From NCBI RefSeq assembly GCF_001282115.1, contig NZ_LJBR01000171.1:1-36507 (forward strand): a stretch of DNA of 36,507 bases, in the 5' to 3' direction. Positions 1 through 8,576 of this stretch are shown one piece after another. Positions within the stretch are counted from its first letter, which is position 1, and each line of letters starts with the position of its first letter. The notes beneath the pieces were generated by a model. The model was not told the DNA's origin, searched no databases, and saw nothing but the letters and a program-made list of their open reading frames with translations. This DNA comes from Streptomyces sp. NRRL B-24085. GTDB lineage: Bacteria > Actinomycetota > Actinomycetes > Streptomycetales > Streptomycetaceae. The position numbers were made by a program, and so were the translations under genes.

Positions 1-2366
1 TAGGCGCCGGGCTTCAGCTTGACGTAGGCGAAGGCACCGTAGGCGTCCCGGCCGACGAAGGGGTGGCTCGCGGGCCAGGTGGTGGACTCGCCGTCGGCGA
101 GGTCGCCCCAGGCGTACAGGCCCCAGTTGTCGTAGTCGCCGTCGGTGCGCTTGTAGTGGACGACCGCGTAGTCACGGGAGGAGGCGGTGGGGGTCTCCTC
201 GGCGGGCGGGGTGCCGGCCTCCGACGAGGCGGTCGCGCCGGCCGTGCGTCCGGCCGTGTCGACCACGACTGCCTTGTAGCGCAGGGCGGTTCCGGCCTTC
301 ACGTCCTTCCCGATGGTCTGCGTGACCTTGTAGGGGGCGTGGTCGGCGGAGCCGAGGGTGCGCCACTTGCCGTTGCCGACCTGTGCCGCGAAGACGACCC
401 GGTTGAGCCGGCCGCCGTCCACGTCGGCGGTGAGCTCGACCGTGCCGGTGGCGCCGGGGGCCGGGGCCTTGAGGGTGAGCGTCGGCTTCGTGGCGGGCTC
501 GGCGAGCCTGCTGGCCGCCTTGAGCACGATCGCGGAACCGGCGGGGACGCTGACGGTGATCTTCTTGTCGGCGCCTGAGGTGGTGTCCGACGCGCCGCCG
601 TAGACGCCCTTGAAGGCCATGTCGGCAGAACCGGTCGCGAAGGTCGCCGACTTGGTCTCGCCCGCGTTGTTGAAGGCGACGACGTATTCCTGGCCGGTCT
701 TGGCGTCGGTGCGGGAGAAGGCGTAGATCCCGGCCCCGTCGGCCGCGTACCGCTCCTCCTGGACGCCGTCGGTGAGCGCCGGGTTGGCCTTGCGGAGCTT
801 GGCGAGTGCGGCGATCTGCTGGTACAGCGGCGCGCTCGTGTCGTAGGCGTCGCTCGCGTGGGTGCGGTCGGTGCCGATCTCGTCGTCGTCTAGGTAGTCG
901 GCGGTCTTCGAGGCGAACATCGTCTGGCGGGCGTCCTTGTCGCCGCCCGCGCCGGTGAAGCCCTGCTCGTCGCCGTAGTACACGACGGGGTTGCCGCGGC
1001 TGAGGAACATCAGCTCGTTGGCGAGCTCGTCCTTGGCGAGGAGTTCGGCGTCCGTGGCCTTCGGGTTGTCCTGGTTCAGGAAGTACCCGATGCGGCCCAT
1101 GTCGTGGTTGCCGAGGAAGGTGACCTGCTCGTAGGCGTTGGCCTTGTCGGTCGTGTACTTGTAGTCGTCGCCGAAGACGGAGGCGAGCTTCCGCGCGCTG
1201 CCGCCCTGGGAGGCGTACTGCCGTGCCGCCTCCTGGAAGGGGAAGTCGAGCGTGGCGTCGAGGCGGCCCTGGGTGACGTACGGCGAAGTGATCGAGGTGT
1301 CGGCGGAGTAGACCTCGCCGAACATGAAGAAGTCCTTCCGGCCCTGCTTGGCCGCGTAGGCGTCGAGGGCGGTGGCCCACTGGGTCCAGAACTCCATGTT
1401 GACGTGCTTCACGGTGTCGATCCGGAAGCCGTCGATGTCGAAGTCGCGGACCCAGCGCTGGTAGATCCGCTCCATGCCCTTCACGACCTCGGGACGCTCG
1501 GTCCACAGGTCGTCGAGGCCGGAGAAGTCGCCGTAGGTGGTGGACTCGCCGGCGTAGGTGGAGTCACCGCGGTTGTGGTACATCGTCGGGTCGTTGAGCC
1601 AGGACGGGACCTTGGCGTCCGTGCCGGTGACCGTCGGGGTGCGCGGGAAGGAGTCGGCGTCGACCGCCGGGAACCTCCGGTCGCCGGACGCGTAGTCCGC
1701 GTCGTCGAAGGGCCGGCCGTCCTTCGTCAGGTACGGGAAGGCGCCCTTGGAGAGGTAGTCGTAGGACTTCTCCTCATAGTCGACGACGTCGGCCGTGTGG
1801 TTGGTGATGACGTCGAAGAAGACCTTCATGCCCTTGGCGTGCGCCTTGGAGATCAGGGTCTCCAGGTCCTTGTTGGTGCCGAAGTGCGGGTCGACCTGGG
1901 TGAAGTCGGTGATCCAGTAACCGTGGTACCCGGCCGAGGCGTTCGACCCCGTGCCCTGGACGGGCCGGTTCTTGAAGATCGGGGCCATCCAGATGGAGGT
2001 GGTGCCGAGGCCCTTGATGTAGTCGAGCTTCTTCGTGAGGCCCTTGAGGTCGCCGCCCTGGTAGAACCCCTTGTCGGTGGGGTCGTAGCCGGTGCTCAGC
2101 CGTGAACCGGTGAGCCCGCCCCGGTCGTTGCTCGTGTCGCCGTTGGCGAAACGGTCCGGCAGGACGAAGTAGAACTGCTCACGGGTGTCGTCGTGCCGGG
2201 CCGGTTCCGCGGCGAGCTTCGCGTCGGAGGGCGGTGGCGGAGGGGTGTCCGCCCGGGCGGACAGCGGCTGGACGAGCGCTGCGGCCAGCGCGGTCACGGT
2301 GACCGCGGCGACCCGTCCGGCCTGGGTGGTACGGCGCCTGGGCGGCACCGGCCATCTCGGTATCAC
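1..2366 (-). CDS. pulA: Secreted bifunctional alpha-amylase/pullulanase (5' part, runs off left edge)
   Basis: Open minus-strand frame of 788 codons with no stop before the window edge. It starts at a GTG preceded by AAGGAG seven bases upstream. Residues 1 to about 40 form a signal peptide (Arg-rich start, Ala/Val/Leu core, then ARAD). A GH13 glycosidase domain follows: nucleophile Asp317 in GFRIDTVKH, acid/base Glu351 in FGEVYS, and transition-state Asp422 in GNHDMGR. After a beta-sandwich linker (about 600-720) a pullulanase-associated/CBM41-like domain begins near the edge (VVHYKRTDGDYDNWGLYAWG). This order matches the large Streptomyces PulA proteins, in which an alpha-amylase module precedes a type I pullulanase. 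The pullulanase half would lie to the left of the window, so debranching activity is inferred. It would hydrolyse starch and branched dextrins outside the cell to feed MalEFG. The promoter carries the same sites as aml. Confidence 0.93.
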   Translation of the reverse strand, partial: MIPRWPVPPRRRTTQAGRVAAVTVTALAAALVQPLSARADTPPPPPSDAKLAAEPARHDDTREQFYFVLPDRFANGDTSNDRGGLTGSRLSTGYDPTDKGFYQGGDLKGLTKKLDYIKGLGTTSIWMAPIFKNRPVQGTGSNASAGYHGYWITDFTQVDPHFGTNKDLETLISKAHAKGMKVFFDVITNHTADVVDYEEKSYDYLSKGAFPYLTKDGRPFDDADYASGDRRFPAVDADSFPRTPTVTGTDAKVPSWLNDPTMYHNRGDSTYAGESTTYGDFSGLDDLWTERPEVVKGMERIYQRWVRDFDIDGFRIDTVKHVNMEFWTQWATALDAYAAKQGRKDFFMFGEVYSADTSITSPYVTQGRLDATLDFPFQEAARQYASQGGSARKLASVFGDDYKYTTDKANAYEQVTFLGNHDMGRIGYFLNQDNPKATDAELLAKDELANELMFLSRGNPVVYYGDEQGFTGAGGDKDARQTMFASKTADYLDDDEIGTDRTHASDAYDTSAPLYQQIAALAKLRKANPALTDGVQEERYAADGAGIYAFSRTDAKTGQEYVVAFNNAGETKSATFATGSADMAFKGVYGGASDTTSGADKKITVSVPAGSAIVLKAASRLAEPATKPTLTLKAPAPGATGTVELTADVDGGRLNRVVFAAQVGNGKWRTLGSADHAPYKVTQTIGKDVKAGTALRYKAVVVDTAGRTAGATASSEAGTPPAEETPTASSRDYAVVHYKRTDGDYDNWGLYAWGDLADGESTTWPASHPFVGRDAYGAFAYVKLKPGA

Positions 2367-2414
2367 GGATGGACTCCTTGCGATTGCGGCTCTACGTGGG
2401 TCCGACCCCGCGTG

Positions 2415-2475
2415 ACCGTATCGCCGCCGTAAGGATTACAGCAAGAGTCCTGAAACAGCTGGCAAGAACTTTCAG
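2415..2475 (-). promoter_or_regulatory. pulA promoter with paired MalR-type half-sites
   Basis: Read on the minus strand: -35 TTGCTG (2439-2444), an 18-bp spacer and -10 TACGGT (2415-2420), placing the transcript start about 40 nt before the GTG. Two CTTGC half-sites (GCAAG on plus at 2441 and 2462) lie 21 bp apart, and the first overlaps the -35 box. The layout is the same as at aml (3937-3997). MalR as the binding protein is inferred from the shared GCAAG/CTTGC motif in the malE-malR gap. Confidence 0.7.
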
Positions 2476-2486
2476 TTCCGGGGTGT

Positions 2487-3884
2487 TCAGCAGCTCGACT
2501 TGCCCGCGTAGACCGCGAGTGCCGTGTTGGCGCCGAGGGTGGCCGTGAACTGCCCACTGGAGTTCACCGTCACCGTCGTGTTGTTCTGCACGTTGCAGTA
2601 CGTCCCGGCGGGCAGCGAGGTCTGGTAGGTCCGGCTCAGACTGCCCGACTCGTGGTTGATGGCCACGAACCCCTTGCCGCCCCGCCCGAAGGCGATGGCG
2701 TCGCCGCCGTTGTCCCACCAGTCGGTGACCGGCTCACCGCGGGTCGCGTTGCGGAAGGCGACCATGCGGAGGATCTCCGGCCAGGCGTGCTGGCATTTCC
2801 AGCCGTCCTGCCAACAGGCGTTCACCGAGCCGTTGTTGGGCGGTCCGGCGTCCTTGTCGGACCACTCGTAGCCGGAGTTGACGTCCGGGGCGCCGTAGGG
2901 ATGGGCAAGCATGAAGACGTTGGCCAGGGTGTAGTTGGCGCCGTCCTTGTAGTTGAGGGTGGAGCCGTTGCGCTCGGTGTCGTGGTTGTCGACGAAGACA
3001 CCCGCGACGGAGCTGCTCATGTAGCCCCAGCCCTCGCCGTAGTTCTTCAGGTAGGCGAGGTTCTCGTTGTTGAAGACCCGCTTGAGGTCGTAGGCGTAGC
3101 GGAACTCCTGGACGTCCCCGTTGCCGGTGTACTCGGTGGGCTGGACGGCCTCCCCGCTGCCGTGGATGACCTCCTGCTTCCAGTACACCGACGGGTTGCT
3201 GAGGCGGGACTTGATGTTGGCGAGGTCGGCGGTGTCGATGTGCTTGGCCGCGTCGATGCGGAAGCCGTCGACGCCGAGGGTGAGCAGGTCGTTCAGGTAC
3301 CCGGCGATCGCGCCGCGGACGTACGACTCACCGGTGTCGAGGTCGGCCAGGCCGACCAGCTCGCAGTGCTGGACGTTCCAGCGGTCGGCGTAGTTGCTCA
3401 CCTGGCTGGTGCAGTCGTCGAAGTCGTACGACGAGTAGAGCCCGGGGTAGTTGTACTTCGTGTACGACGAGCCGCCGGTCCCCGTGCCGCTGCCCGCGGA
3501 CATGTGGTTGACGACGGCGTCGACGACGACCTTCACCCCGGCCGCGTGGCAGGTGTTCACCATGTTGCGGAAGGCCGTACGGTCCCCGAGCCGGCCCGCG
3601 ATCTTGTAGCTGACCGGCTGGTACGAGGTCCACCACTGCGAGCCCTGGATGTGCTCGGCAGGCGGGGAGATCTGGACGTAGCCGTATCCGGCGGGGCCGA
3701 GGGTGTTGGTGCACTCCTTGGCGACGGAGGCGAAGTTCCATTCGAAGAGGACTGCGGTGACGTCCTTGGTGCCCGGCGGGGAGGCCTGGGCGGTGGTGGG
3801 GGTGAGGACGGCGACCGTGGCGGCGAGCACGGTGGCCGCGGCGGTGGCGGTGGCGGTGGCTCTTGCGGACCTTCTCGGTATCAC
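2487..3884 (-). CDS. aml: Secreted alpha-amylase (GH13)
   Basis: 465 residues from a GTG with GAGGAG eight bases upstream. A Sec-type signal peptide ends near residue 35 (AQASP). The mature protein is a GH13 barrel: [10 protein letters not shown] (region I), GFRIDAAKH with nucleophile Asp211, acid/base Glu238 in WKQEVIHG, and Asp302 in VDNHDTER. The segment with [13 protein letters not shown] is typical of secreted Streptomyces and animal-type alpha-amylases. The C-terminal beta domain ends in GKSSC. There is no starch-binding CBM20 domain, which the larger (about 560-residue) Streptomyces amylases carry. It should cleave internal alpha-1,4 bonds of starch and deliver maltodextrins to the adjacent uptake system. 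Its own promoter resembles that of pulA, 120 bp downstream of its stop, so the two are probably co-regulated but separately transcribed. Confidence 0.95.
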   Translation of the reverse strand: MIPRRSARATATATAAATVLAATVAVLTPTTAQASPPGTKDVTAVLFEWNFASVAKECTNTLGPAGYGYVQISPPAEHIQGSQWWTSYQPVSYKIAGRLGDRTAFRNMVNTCHAAGVKVVVDAVVNHMSAGSGTGTGGSSYTKYNYPGLYSSYDFDDCTSQVSNYADRWNVQHCELVGLADLDTGESYVRGAIAGYLNDLLTLGVDGFRIDAAKHIDTADLANIKSRLSNPSVYWKQEVIHGSGEAVQPTEYTGNGDVQEFRYAYDLKRVFNNENLAYLKNYGEGWGYMSSSVAGVFVDNHDTERNGSTLNYKDGANYTLANVFMLAHPYGAPDVNSGYEWSDKDAGPPNNGSVNACWQDGWKCQHAWPEILRMVAFRNATRGEPVTDWWDNGGDAIAFGRGGKGFVAINHESGSLSRTYQTSLPAGTYCNVQNNTTVTVNSSGQFTATLGANTALAVYAGKSSC

Positions 3885-3936
3885 GTGGGGGTTCTCCTCA
3901 CACGACGGCCGGGCTTCTTTGCCCGGCGCCGGCGAG

Positions 3937-3997
3937 AACGTACCGCTGTTGAAATGTTTACAGCAAGAGTCGAGAAAGTAACGGCAAGAACTTTCAC
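3937..3997 (-). promoter_or_regulatory. aml promoter with paired MalR-type half-sites
   Basis: Minus strand: -35 TTGCTG (3961-3966), an 18-bp spacer and -10 TACGTT (3937-3942). CTTGC half-sites (GCAAG on plus at 3963 and 3984) are 21 bp apart. The flanks TTACAGCAAGAGTC and GGCAAGAACTTTCA are identical to those at pulA, while the 11 bp between them differ. The upstream end overlaps the stop codon of the DHFR-like gene at 3994-3996. Confidence 0.72.
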
Positions 3998-4560
3998 ACT
4001 TGGCTGGCGGGCCTGCCGGGGAGGTCGCCGCGGCTGCCCCCGCAGGAGTAGACGATCTCCACCGACCCGTCGGGCAGGGCCCGTTGGCTCTCGAAGGTCA
4101 GTCCGGCCTCGGGGCTGAGCGCCGGGGTGAGCTGCATGCCGCCGCCGAACAGCATGGGCAGGACGACCAGTTCGAGGCGGTCCAGCGCGCCGAGCGCGTG
4201 GAAGGTGGCGATCGTCCGCGGACCGCCGATGAGATGGACGTCGCCGCCCCGGTTGGCGGCGCGGATCGTCTCAAGGAGCCGGGCCGGGTCGCTGTCGGTG
4301 GTGACGTGGTCGGGAGTGCCCTGCGGGCGGTGCGAGGCGAGGACGAACACGTCGAGGTCGGGCCAGGGCCAGCGGCTGTTGGTCAGCGCGGGCTCGAAGG
4401 TCGTACGGCCCATGAGGGCTGCCTCGCAGTCGGCCAGGAACTCCCGGATGCCGTGGCTGCTGCCGGAGACGAACGCGGGGTCGGCGGTGAGCGCGGGCCA
4501 GCCGTTCGGGGTGGTCACGTAGCCGTCGGCACTCATGCTCATGCGGGCGCGGATCTGCAT
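3994..4560 (-). CDS. Dihydrofolate reductase / RibD C-terminal domain family protein
   Basis: 188 residues from ATG at 4560, which has GAGGAGAG a few bases upstream. A longer frame to 4650 exists but adds a non-conserved N-terminus. The fold signature is MSMSADGYV at the start, then LMGRTTFE, and a nucleotide-binding segment [12 protein letters not shown] followed by [16 protein letters not shown]. Family members are NAD(P)H-dependent reductases of unknown substrate; nothing here shows true dihydrofolate reduction. The gene sits between agl and aml with a hairpin on its upstream side and no GCAAG sites in front of it, so it looks like a bystander in the maltodextrin cluster. Its last codons overlap the aml operator. 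Confidence 0.85.
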   Translation of the reverse strand: MQIRARMSMSADGYVTTPNGWPALTADPAFVSGSSHGIREFLADCEAALMGRTTFEPALTNSRWPWPDLDVFVLASHRPQGTPDHVTTDSDPARLLETIRAANRGGDVHLIGGPRTIATFHALGALDRLELVVLPMLFGGGMQLTPALSPEAGLTFESQRALPDGSVEIVYSCGGSRGDLPGRPASQV

Positions 4561-4643
4561 GGTCTCTCCTCGGACGAGGGGCGCTGTTCGCCCTTCCACC
4601 CGAGCGTCGAACGCGGACCCCGCCGATCGACACGCCGGAGAAA

Positions 4644-4676
4644 GAATCACCGGACCCCTTCAGGGCCCGGTGATTC
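4644..4676 (-). terminator. Terminator after the alpha-glucosidase gene
   Basis: Perfect 10-bp inverted repeat GAATCACCGG / CCGGTGATTC (4644-4653 and 4667-4676) with a 13-nt loop, 12 bp beyond the agl stop. It would separate agl transcription from the DHFR-like gene. Confidence 0.7.
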
Positions 4677-4688
4677 CTCCGCGCGCGC

Positions 4689-6350
4689 TCAGGCCGTCGT
4701 CCACCACACGGTCGTGTCGGCGGGCACCTTCGCGTCCCCGTCGACCTCGGCGACCTCCCCGCTGGCGAGCAGCAGCCGGCCGTACGCCGGGGTCGTCACC
4801 GACTCGCCGGTGGTGTTCGCGACGCAGACGAACTCGCCACGCCGGAAGGCCAGCACGCCCTCGGGCGCCCGCAGCCACTCGACCGCGTCGCCGGCGCCCA
4901 GGTCGGGCTGGGCGCGGCGGACGGCGAGGGCCGTGCGGTACAGCTCCAGAGTGGAGCCGGGGTCACCGGTCTGCGCCTCCACGCTCAGCTCGGCCCACTC
5001 CGGCGGCTGGGGCAGCCAGCTGCCGCCCGCGCCGAAGCCGTACGACGATCCCTCGCGCGTCCACGGGATCGGCACCCGGCAGCCGTCACGGAAGCCGTCC
5101 TGGCCCGCGCCGCGGAAGTACGCCGGGTCCTGGCGGACCTCGTCGGCGAGGTCCACGACGTCCGGCAGGCCGAGCTCCTCGCCCTGGTAGATGTACGCCG
5201 ATCCGGGCAGCGCCAGCATGAGCATTGTGGCGGCGCGGGCGCGGCGCAGCCCCAGCTCCCGGTCGCCGGCCGTGCGGATCTGGGTGCCGAGGCCGGGCGG
5301 GTTGGCGAAGCGGGTGGCGTGCCGGGTGACGTCGTGGTTGGAGAGCACCCAGGTGGCCGGGGCGCCGACCGGGCGCATCGCCTCCAGCGTGCGGTCGATG
5401 ACCCCGCGCAGCTCCTCGGCGTCCCACGCGGTGGCGAGGTACTGGAAGTTGAACGCCTGGTGCAGCTCGTCGGGGCGGACGTAGTTGGCGGTGCGCTCGA
5501 CGGTCGGGGTCCACGCCTCGGCCACGAAGATGCGCTCACCGGAGTACTCGTCGAGGATGAGACGCCACTGCCGGTAGATCTCGTGCACACCGTCCTGGTC
5601 GAAGAACGGCATGACATCGTTGCCCAGAAGCTTCACCTGGTCGTGGGATCCAAGGTCGGGCAGCCCCTCCGCCTTCACCAGACCGTGGGCCACGTCGATG
5701 CGGAAGCCGTCCACGCCCATGTCCAGCCAGAAGCGCAGGATGGAGCGGAACTCGTCGCCGACGGCCGGGTGGTCCCAGTTGAAGTCGGGCTGCTCGGGGG
5801 CGAAGAGGTGCAGGTACCACTCGCCGTCCGCGACACGGGTCCAGGCGGGGCCGCCGAAGATGGACTCCCAGTCGTTGGGCGGGAGTTCGCCGTTCTCGCC
5901 CTTGCCGGGACGGAAGTGGTAGCGCTCCCGCAGCGGCGATCCGGGCCCTTCGGCGACGGCCCGCTTGAACCACTCGTGCTGGTCGGAGGAGTGGTTGGGC
6001 ACGAGATCGACGATGGTCCTGAGCCCCAGCTCACGGGCGTCCCTGATCAGCGCGTCGGCGTCCAGGAGGTTGCCGAACATGGGGTCCACGGCCCGGTAGT
6101 CGGCCACGTCGTAGCCGGCGTCGGCCTGCGGGGAGGCGTAGAAGGGGCTGAGCCACACGGCGTCCACGCCGAGGTCGCGCAGGTACGGCAGTCGGGTGCG
6201 GATGCCCTCCAGGTCGCCCATGCCGTCGCCGTTGCTGTCGGCGAAGCTGCGCGGATAGACCTGGTAGATCACCGCGTCCCGCCACCAGTCGCTGCGCTTG
6301 GCTTCGGCGGGGTGAGGGGCCGGGGCGAGGGCGGAGTGCTGCTGGCTCAT
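4689..6350 (-). CDS. aglA: Cytoplasmic alpha-glucosidase (GH13)
   Basis: 553 residues from ATG at 6350 (AAGGA five bases upstream). An in-frame ATG at 6377 lacks a ribosome site. There is no signal peptide. GH13 family features: WWRDAVIYQVYPRSF and SNGDGMGDLEGI at the N-terminus (the latter typical of alpha-glucosidase/oligo-1,6-glucosidase members), nucleophile Asp219 in GFRIDVAHG, acid/base Glu278 in FVAEAW, and Asp340 in SNHDVTRH. Expected to hydrolyse imported maltose and maltodextrins to glucose inside the cell. It lies downstream of malEFG in the same direction, but a 15-bp hairpin at 6401-6448 intervenes and no GCAAG sites are seen before it. It may therefore be expressed by read-through or from a weak promoter such as TACCTT near 6386. 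Confidence 0.93.
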   Translation of the reverse strand: MSQQHSALAPAPHPAEAKRSDWWRDAVIYQVYPRSFADSNGDGMGDLEGIRTRLPYLRDLGVDAVWLSPFYASPQADAGYDVADYRAVDPMFGNLLDADALIRDARELGLRTIVDLVPNHSSDQHEWFKRAVAEGPGSPLRERYHFRPGKGENGELPPNDWESIFGGPAWTRVADGEWYLHLFAPEQPDFNWDHPAVGDEFRSILRFWLDMGVDGFRIDVAHGLVKAEGLPDLGSHDQVKLLGNDVMPFFDQDGVHEIYRQWRLILDEYSGERIFVAEAWTPTVERTANYVRPDELHQAFNFQYLATAWDAEELRGVIDRTLEAMRPVGAPATWVLSNHDVTRHATRFANPPGLGTQIRTAGDRELGLRRARAATMLMLALPGSAYIYQGEELGLPDVVDLADEVRQDPAYFRGAGQDGFRDGCRVPIPWTREGSSYGFGAGGSWLPQPPEWAELSVEAQTGDPGSTLELYRTALAVRRAQPDLGAGDAVEWLRAPEGVLAFRRGEFVCVANTTGESVTTPAYGRLLLASGEVAEVDGDAKVPADTTVWWTTA

Positions 6351-6400
6351 GGCTTCCTTGGTACGTAAGGGGTTCATCAGGTCAAAGGTATGAGGGTGAC

Positions 6401-6448
6401 GAGGCGGCCGCAGTGACAGCGGGGTCGGATGGACACTGCGGCCGCCTC
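6401..6448 (-). terminator. Strong hairpin between malG and aglA
   Basis: Perfect 15-bp inverted repeat GAGGCGGCCGCAGTG / CACTGCGGCCGCCTC (6401-6415, 6434-6448) with an 18-nt loop. It lies 50 bp before the agl start and 70 bp after the malG stop, so it should end or attenuate malEFG transcription. Confidence 0.7.
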
Positions 6449-6458
6449 GGGTCTTTCA

Positions 6459-6488
6459 AGGGGCGCGGGGAACTGCGCGACAAGCCAC
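6459..6488. repeat. Dispersed intergenic repeat, copy 1
   Basis: A 30-nt sequence beginning AGGGGCGCGGGGAACTGCGC and ending CGACAAGCCAC. It recurs exactly, inverted, at 36367-36396, and a diverged relative forms a hairpin at 16457-16492. I recognise it as a motif common between genes in Streptomyces; its function is unknown. Confidence 0.75.
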
Positions 6489-6517
6489 GACGGCGCCGCA
6501 GCCGAACCACGGGCGCG

Positions 6518-7426
6518 CTACCCCTTCGTGCCGCCCGCCGTCAGCCCTGTCACCAGGTTCTTCTGCACCAGGTAGAAGAACGCGGACACGGGTATCGCGA
6601 TCAGCACCGCCGTCGCGGCCATCAGGTTGCGCTGGGCGTCGTGCTCGCTCACGAAGCTCTGGAGTCCCACGGCGAAGGTGTACTTCGTGTCGGACAGCAT
6701 GAACGTCGAGGCGAACGCGACCTCGCCGAAGGCGGTGAGGAAGCTGTAGAACGCGGCGACCGCGAGCCCCGGCTTGGCGAGCGGCAGGATCAGCCGCGCG
6801 AACGTGCCGAAGGGGGTGAGCCCGTCGACGCGTCCGGCCTCGTCGATCTCGAACGGGATGGTGTCGAAGTAGCCCTTGAGCAGCCAGGCGCAGTACGGCA
6901 CCGCGGTCGAGCAGTACACCAGGACGAGCCCGAGGTAGCTGTCGATGAGCTGGAGGTCCGAGAGCATCTGGTACATCGGCACCATGAGGACGGCCACCGG
7001 GAACATCTGGGTGACCAGGAGGACCCACATGAACTTGCGGTAGCCCGGGAAGCGCATGCGGGAGACGGCGTACCCGGTGGTGGCGGCGATCAGCACGCCG
7101 ATCACGGTGGTGCCCAGCGAGACGATCAGCGAGCTCTTGAGCCAGCTGAAGAACTCGGTGTGCTGGAGGACGAACGAGTAGTTGTCGAACGTCATCTTCT
7201 TCCAGATGCCGCCCGGGTGGAGGTAGTCGTCCTTGTCCGGGCCGAGGGACAGGAAGACCAGCCAGGCGATCGGGAACAGCGCGATCAGGCTCGCGACGAT
7301 CAGGATGCCGTGCGAGACGAGCGAGCCGGCGAGGCTCTTCTCCCCGCGGCGGCGGATCCGGCCGGGTGTAGGTGCCGGCCCGGCCTGGGTCACCGCGGCG
7401 GAGGTCTCGACTGTGGTCGTACTCAT
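6518..7426 (-). CDS. malG: Maltodextrin ABC transporter permease MalG
   Basis: 302 residues from ATG at 7426, preceded by CAGGAG six bases upstream. A longer frame to 7462 would overlap malF. Six hydrophobic segments are visible (for example ILIVASLIALFPIAWLVFL and the segment around VSLGTTVIGVLIAATTGYAV). The cytoplasmic EAA loop that contacts the ATPase is present as EIDEAGRVDGLTPFGTFARL followed by ILPLAKPG. With MalF it forms the membrane channel for maltose and maltodextrins. The start lies 13 bp after the malF stop, so the two are co-transcribed. The sequence and length match Streptomyces MalG. Confidence 0.95.
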   Translation of the reverse strand: MSTTTVETSAAVTQAGPAPTPGRIRRRGEKSLAGSLVSHGILIVASLIALFPIAWLVFLSLGPDKDDYLHPGGIWKKMTFDNYSFVLQHTEFFSWLKSSLIVSLGTTVIGVLIAATTGYAVSRMRFPGYRKFMWVLLVTQMFPVAVLMVPMYQMLSDLQLIDSYLGLVLVYCSTAVPYCAWLLKGYFDTIPFEIDEAGRVDGLTPFGTFARLILPLAKPGLAVAAFYSFLTAFGEVAFASTFMLSDTKYTFAVGLQSFVSEHDAQRNLMAATAVLIAIPVSAFFYLVQKNLVTGLTAGGTKG

Positions 7427-7439
7427 GGGAGCTCCTGCC

Positions 7440-8444
7440 TCAGATCGCGAGCTGCTGGTCATTGCGGTTCAGCCAGCGGCGGTAGAAGGAGGTGAAGACG
7501 ATCAGGATGGCCAGCAGCAGGATGCCGTACGCCGCCGACTGGGCGAAGTCACGCGGCTGCTGTCCGAAGCCCAGGTAGTAGGCCCAGGTCACGAGGATCT
7601 GCGCGTCCGGCGCGGTGTTGCCGAACAGCAGGAAGATCACGGCGAACTGGTTGAACGTCCAGATGATGCCGAGCAGGACGACGGTGGAGCTGACGCTCCT
7701 GAGCCCGGGGAGGGTGACGTACCGGAAGCGCTGCCAGGCGGTCGCGCCGTCCATCTCGGCGGCCTCGTACAGCGAGGCGTCGATGGACTGGAGTCCGCCG
7801 AGCAGCGAGACCATCATGAACGGCACTCCGCACCAGGTGTTGACCATGACCGCGGCGAACCGCTGCCAGGCGGTGTCCTCCAGCCACGAGGGGCTCGGCA
7901 GGTGGAGGGCGTCCAGGGCGGAGTTGATGACGCCGCCGTCGGCGAGCATGAACCGCCAGCCGAAGACGGTGACGAAGGTCGGCACGGCCCAGGGCAGCAC
8001 CAGGATCAGCCGGTACAGCGTGCGGCCGCGCAGCTTCTGGTTGAGCAGCAGCGCGAGGCCGAGCCCGATGCAGTAGTGCAGGGCGACGCACAGGGCCGTC
8101 CAGACGATGGTCCAGATGAAGTGCGACCAGAAGCGGTCGTAGGCGGTGTCGCCCCACAGGATGTCGGCGTAGTTGTCCAGGCCGATGAACTTGTAGGTGG
8201 CGTCGATGTGGTTGACGCCGATCGTGCGGGCCGTGTTGAGGCTGTTGGCGTCGGTGAGCGTGAGGTAGACGCCGTAGACCAGGGGGTAGAGCACGAGGAC
8301 ACCGATGACGACCGCCACCGGGGCGATCATCGCGTAGGCGTACCAGTGCTTGTGGTAGCTGTGCTTCAGGCGTTGGCCCAGCCCGGGCCGCGGCGCGCGG
8401 TCACCGCGGCGTCTGCCGGTGGCGCGGTCGATGGCGACTGTCAT
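7440..8444 (-). CDS. malF: Maltodextrin ABC transporter permease MalF
   Basis: 334 residues from ATG at 8444 (AGAAGGTG eight bases upstream). The open frame extends to 8570, but that part covers the malE-malF hairpin and lacks conserved sequence. Membrane segments include YAMIAPVAVVIGVLVLYPLV and ALCVALHYCIGLGLALLL, and the EAA loop is YEAAEMDGATAWQRFRYVTL. It pairs with MalG. The gene follows malE after 132 bp containing a 16-bp stem hairpin, which probably makes MalF and MalG less abundant than MalE. Confidence 0.95.
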   Translation of the reverse strand: MTVAIDRATGRRRGDRAPRPGLGQRLKHSYHKHWYAYAMIAPVAVVIGVLVLYPLVYGVYLTLTDANSLNTARTIGVNHIDATYKFIGLDNYADILWGDTAYDRFWSHFIWTIVWTALCVALHYCIGLGLALLLNQKLRGRTLYRLILVLPWAVPTFVTVFGWRFMLADGGVINSALDALHLPSPSWLEDTAWQRFAAVMVNTWCGVPFMMVSLLGGLQSIDASLYEAAEMDGATAWQRFRYVTLPGLRSVSSTVVLLGIIWTFNQFAVIFLLFGNTAPDAQILVTWAYYLGFGQQPRDFAQSAAYGILLLAILIVFTSFYRRWLNRNDQQLAI

Positions 8445-8524
8445 GTTCGACACCTTCTGGAAGTTCTGCGGCTCTGAGAAGTGGCTGGGCGAAGCGGCCC
8501 GCCGGCGTGGCCGGGCACAGGCCG

Positions 8525-8570
8525 GTGGCCGCCGGATCTCTCCCCCATGACCGGGAGATCCGGCGGCCAC
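8525..8570 (-). promoter_or_regulatory. malE-malF intercistronic hairpin
   Basis: Perfect 16-bp inverted repeat GTGGCCGCCGGATCTC / GAGATCCGGCGGCCAC (8525-8540, 8555-8570) with a 14-nt loop, starting 6 bp after the malE stop. There is no T-run, so partial termination or protection of the malE 3' end are both possible. Confidence 0.75.
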
Positions 8571-8576
8571 TCGGGC

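Noticed and set aside
172..1506. A 444-codon minus-strand frame
   Set aside because: Arg/Pro-rich out-of-frame reading of pulA, whose true frame continues through it with GH13 catalytic motifs.
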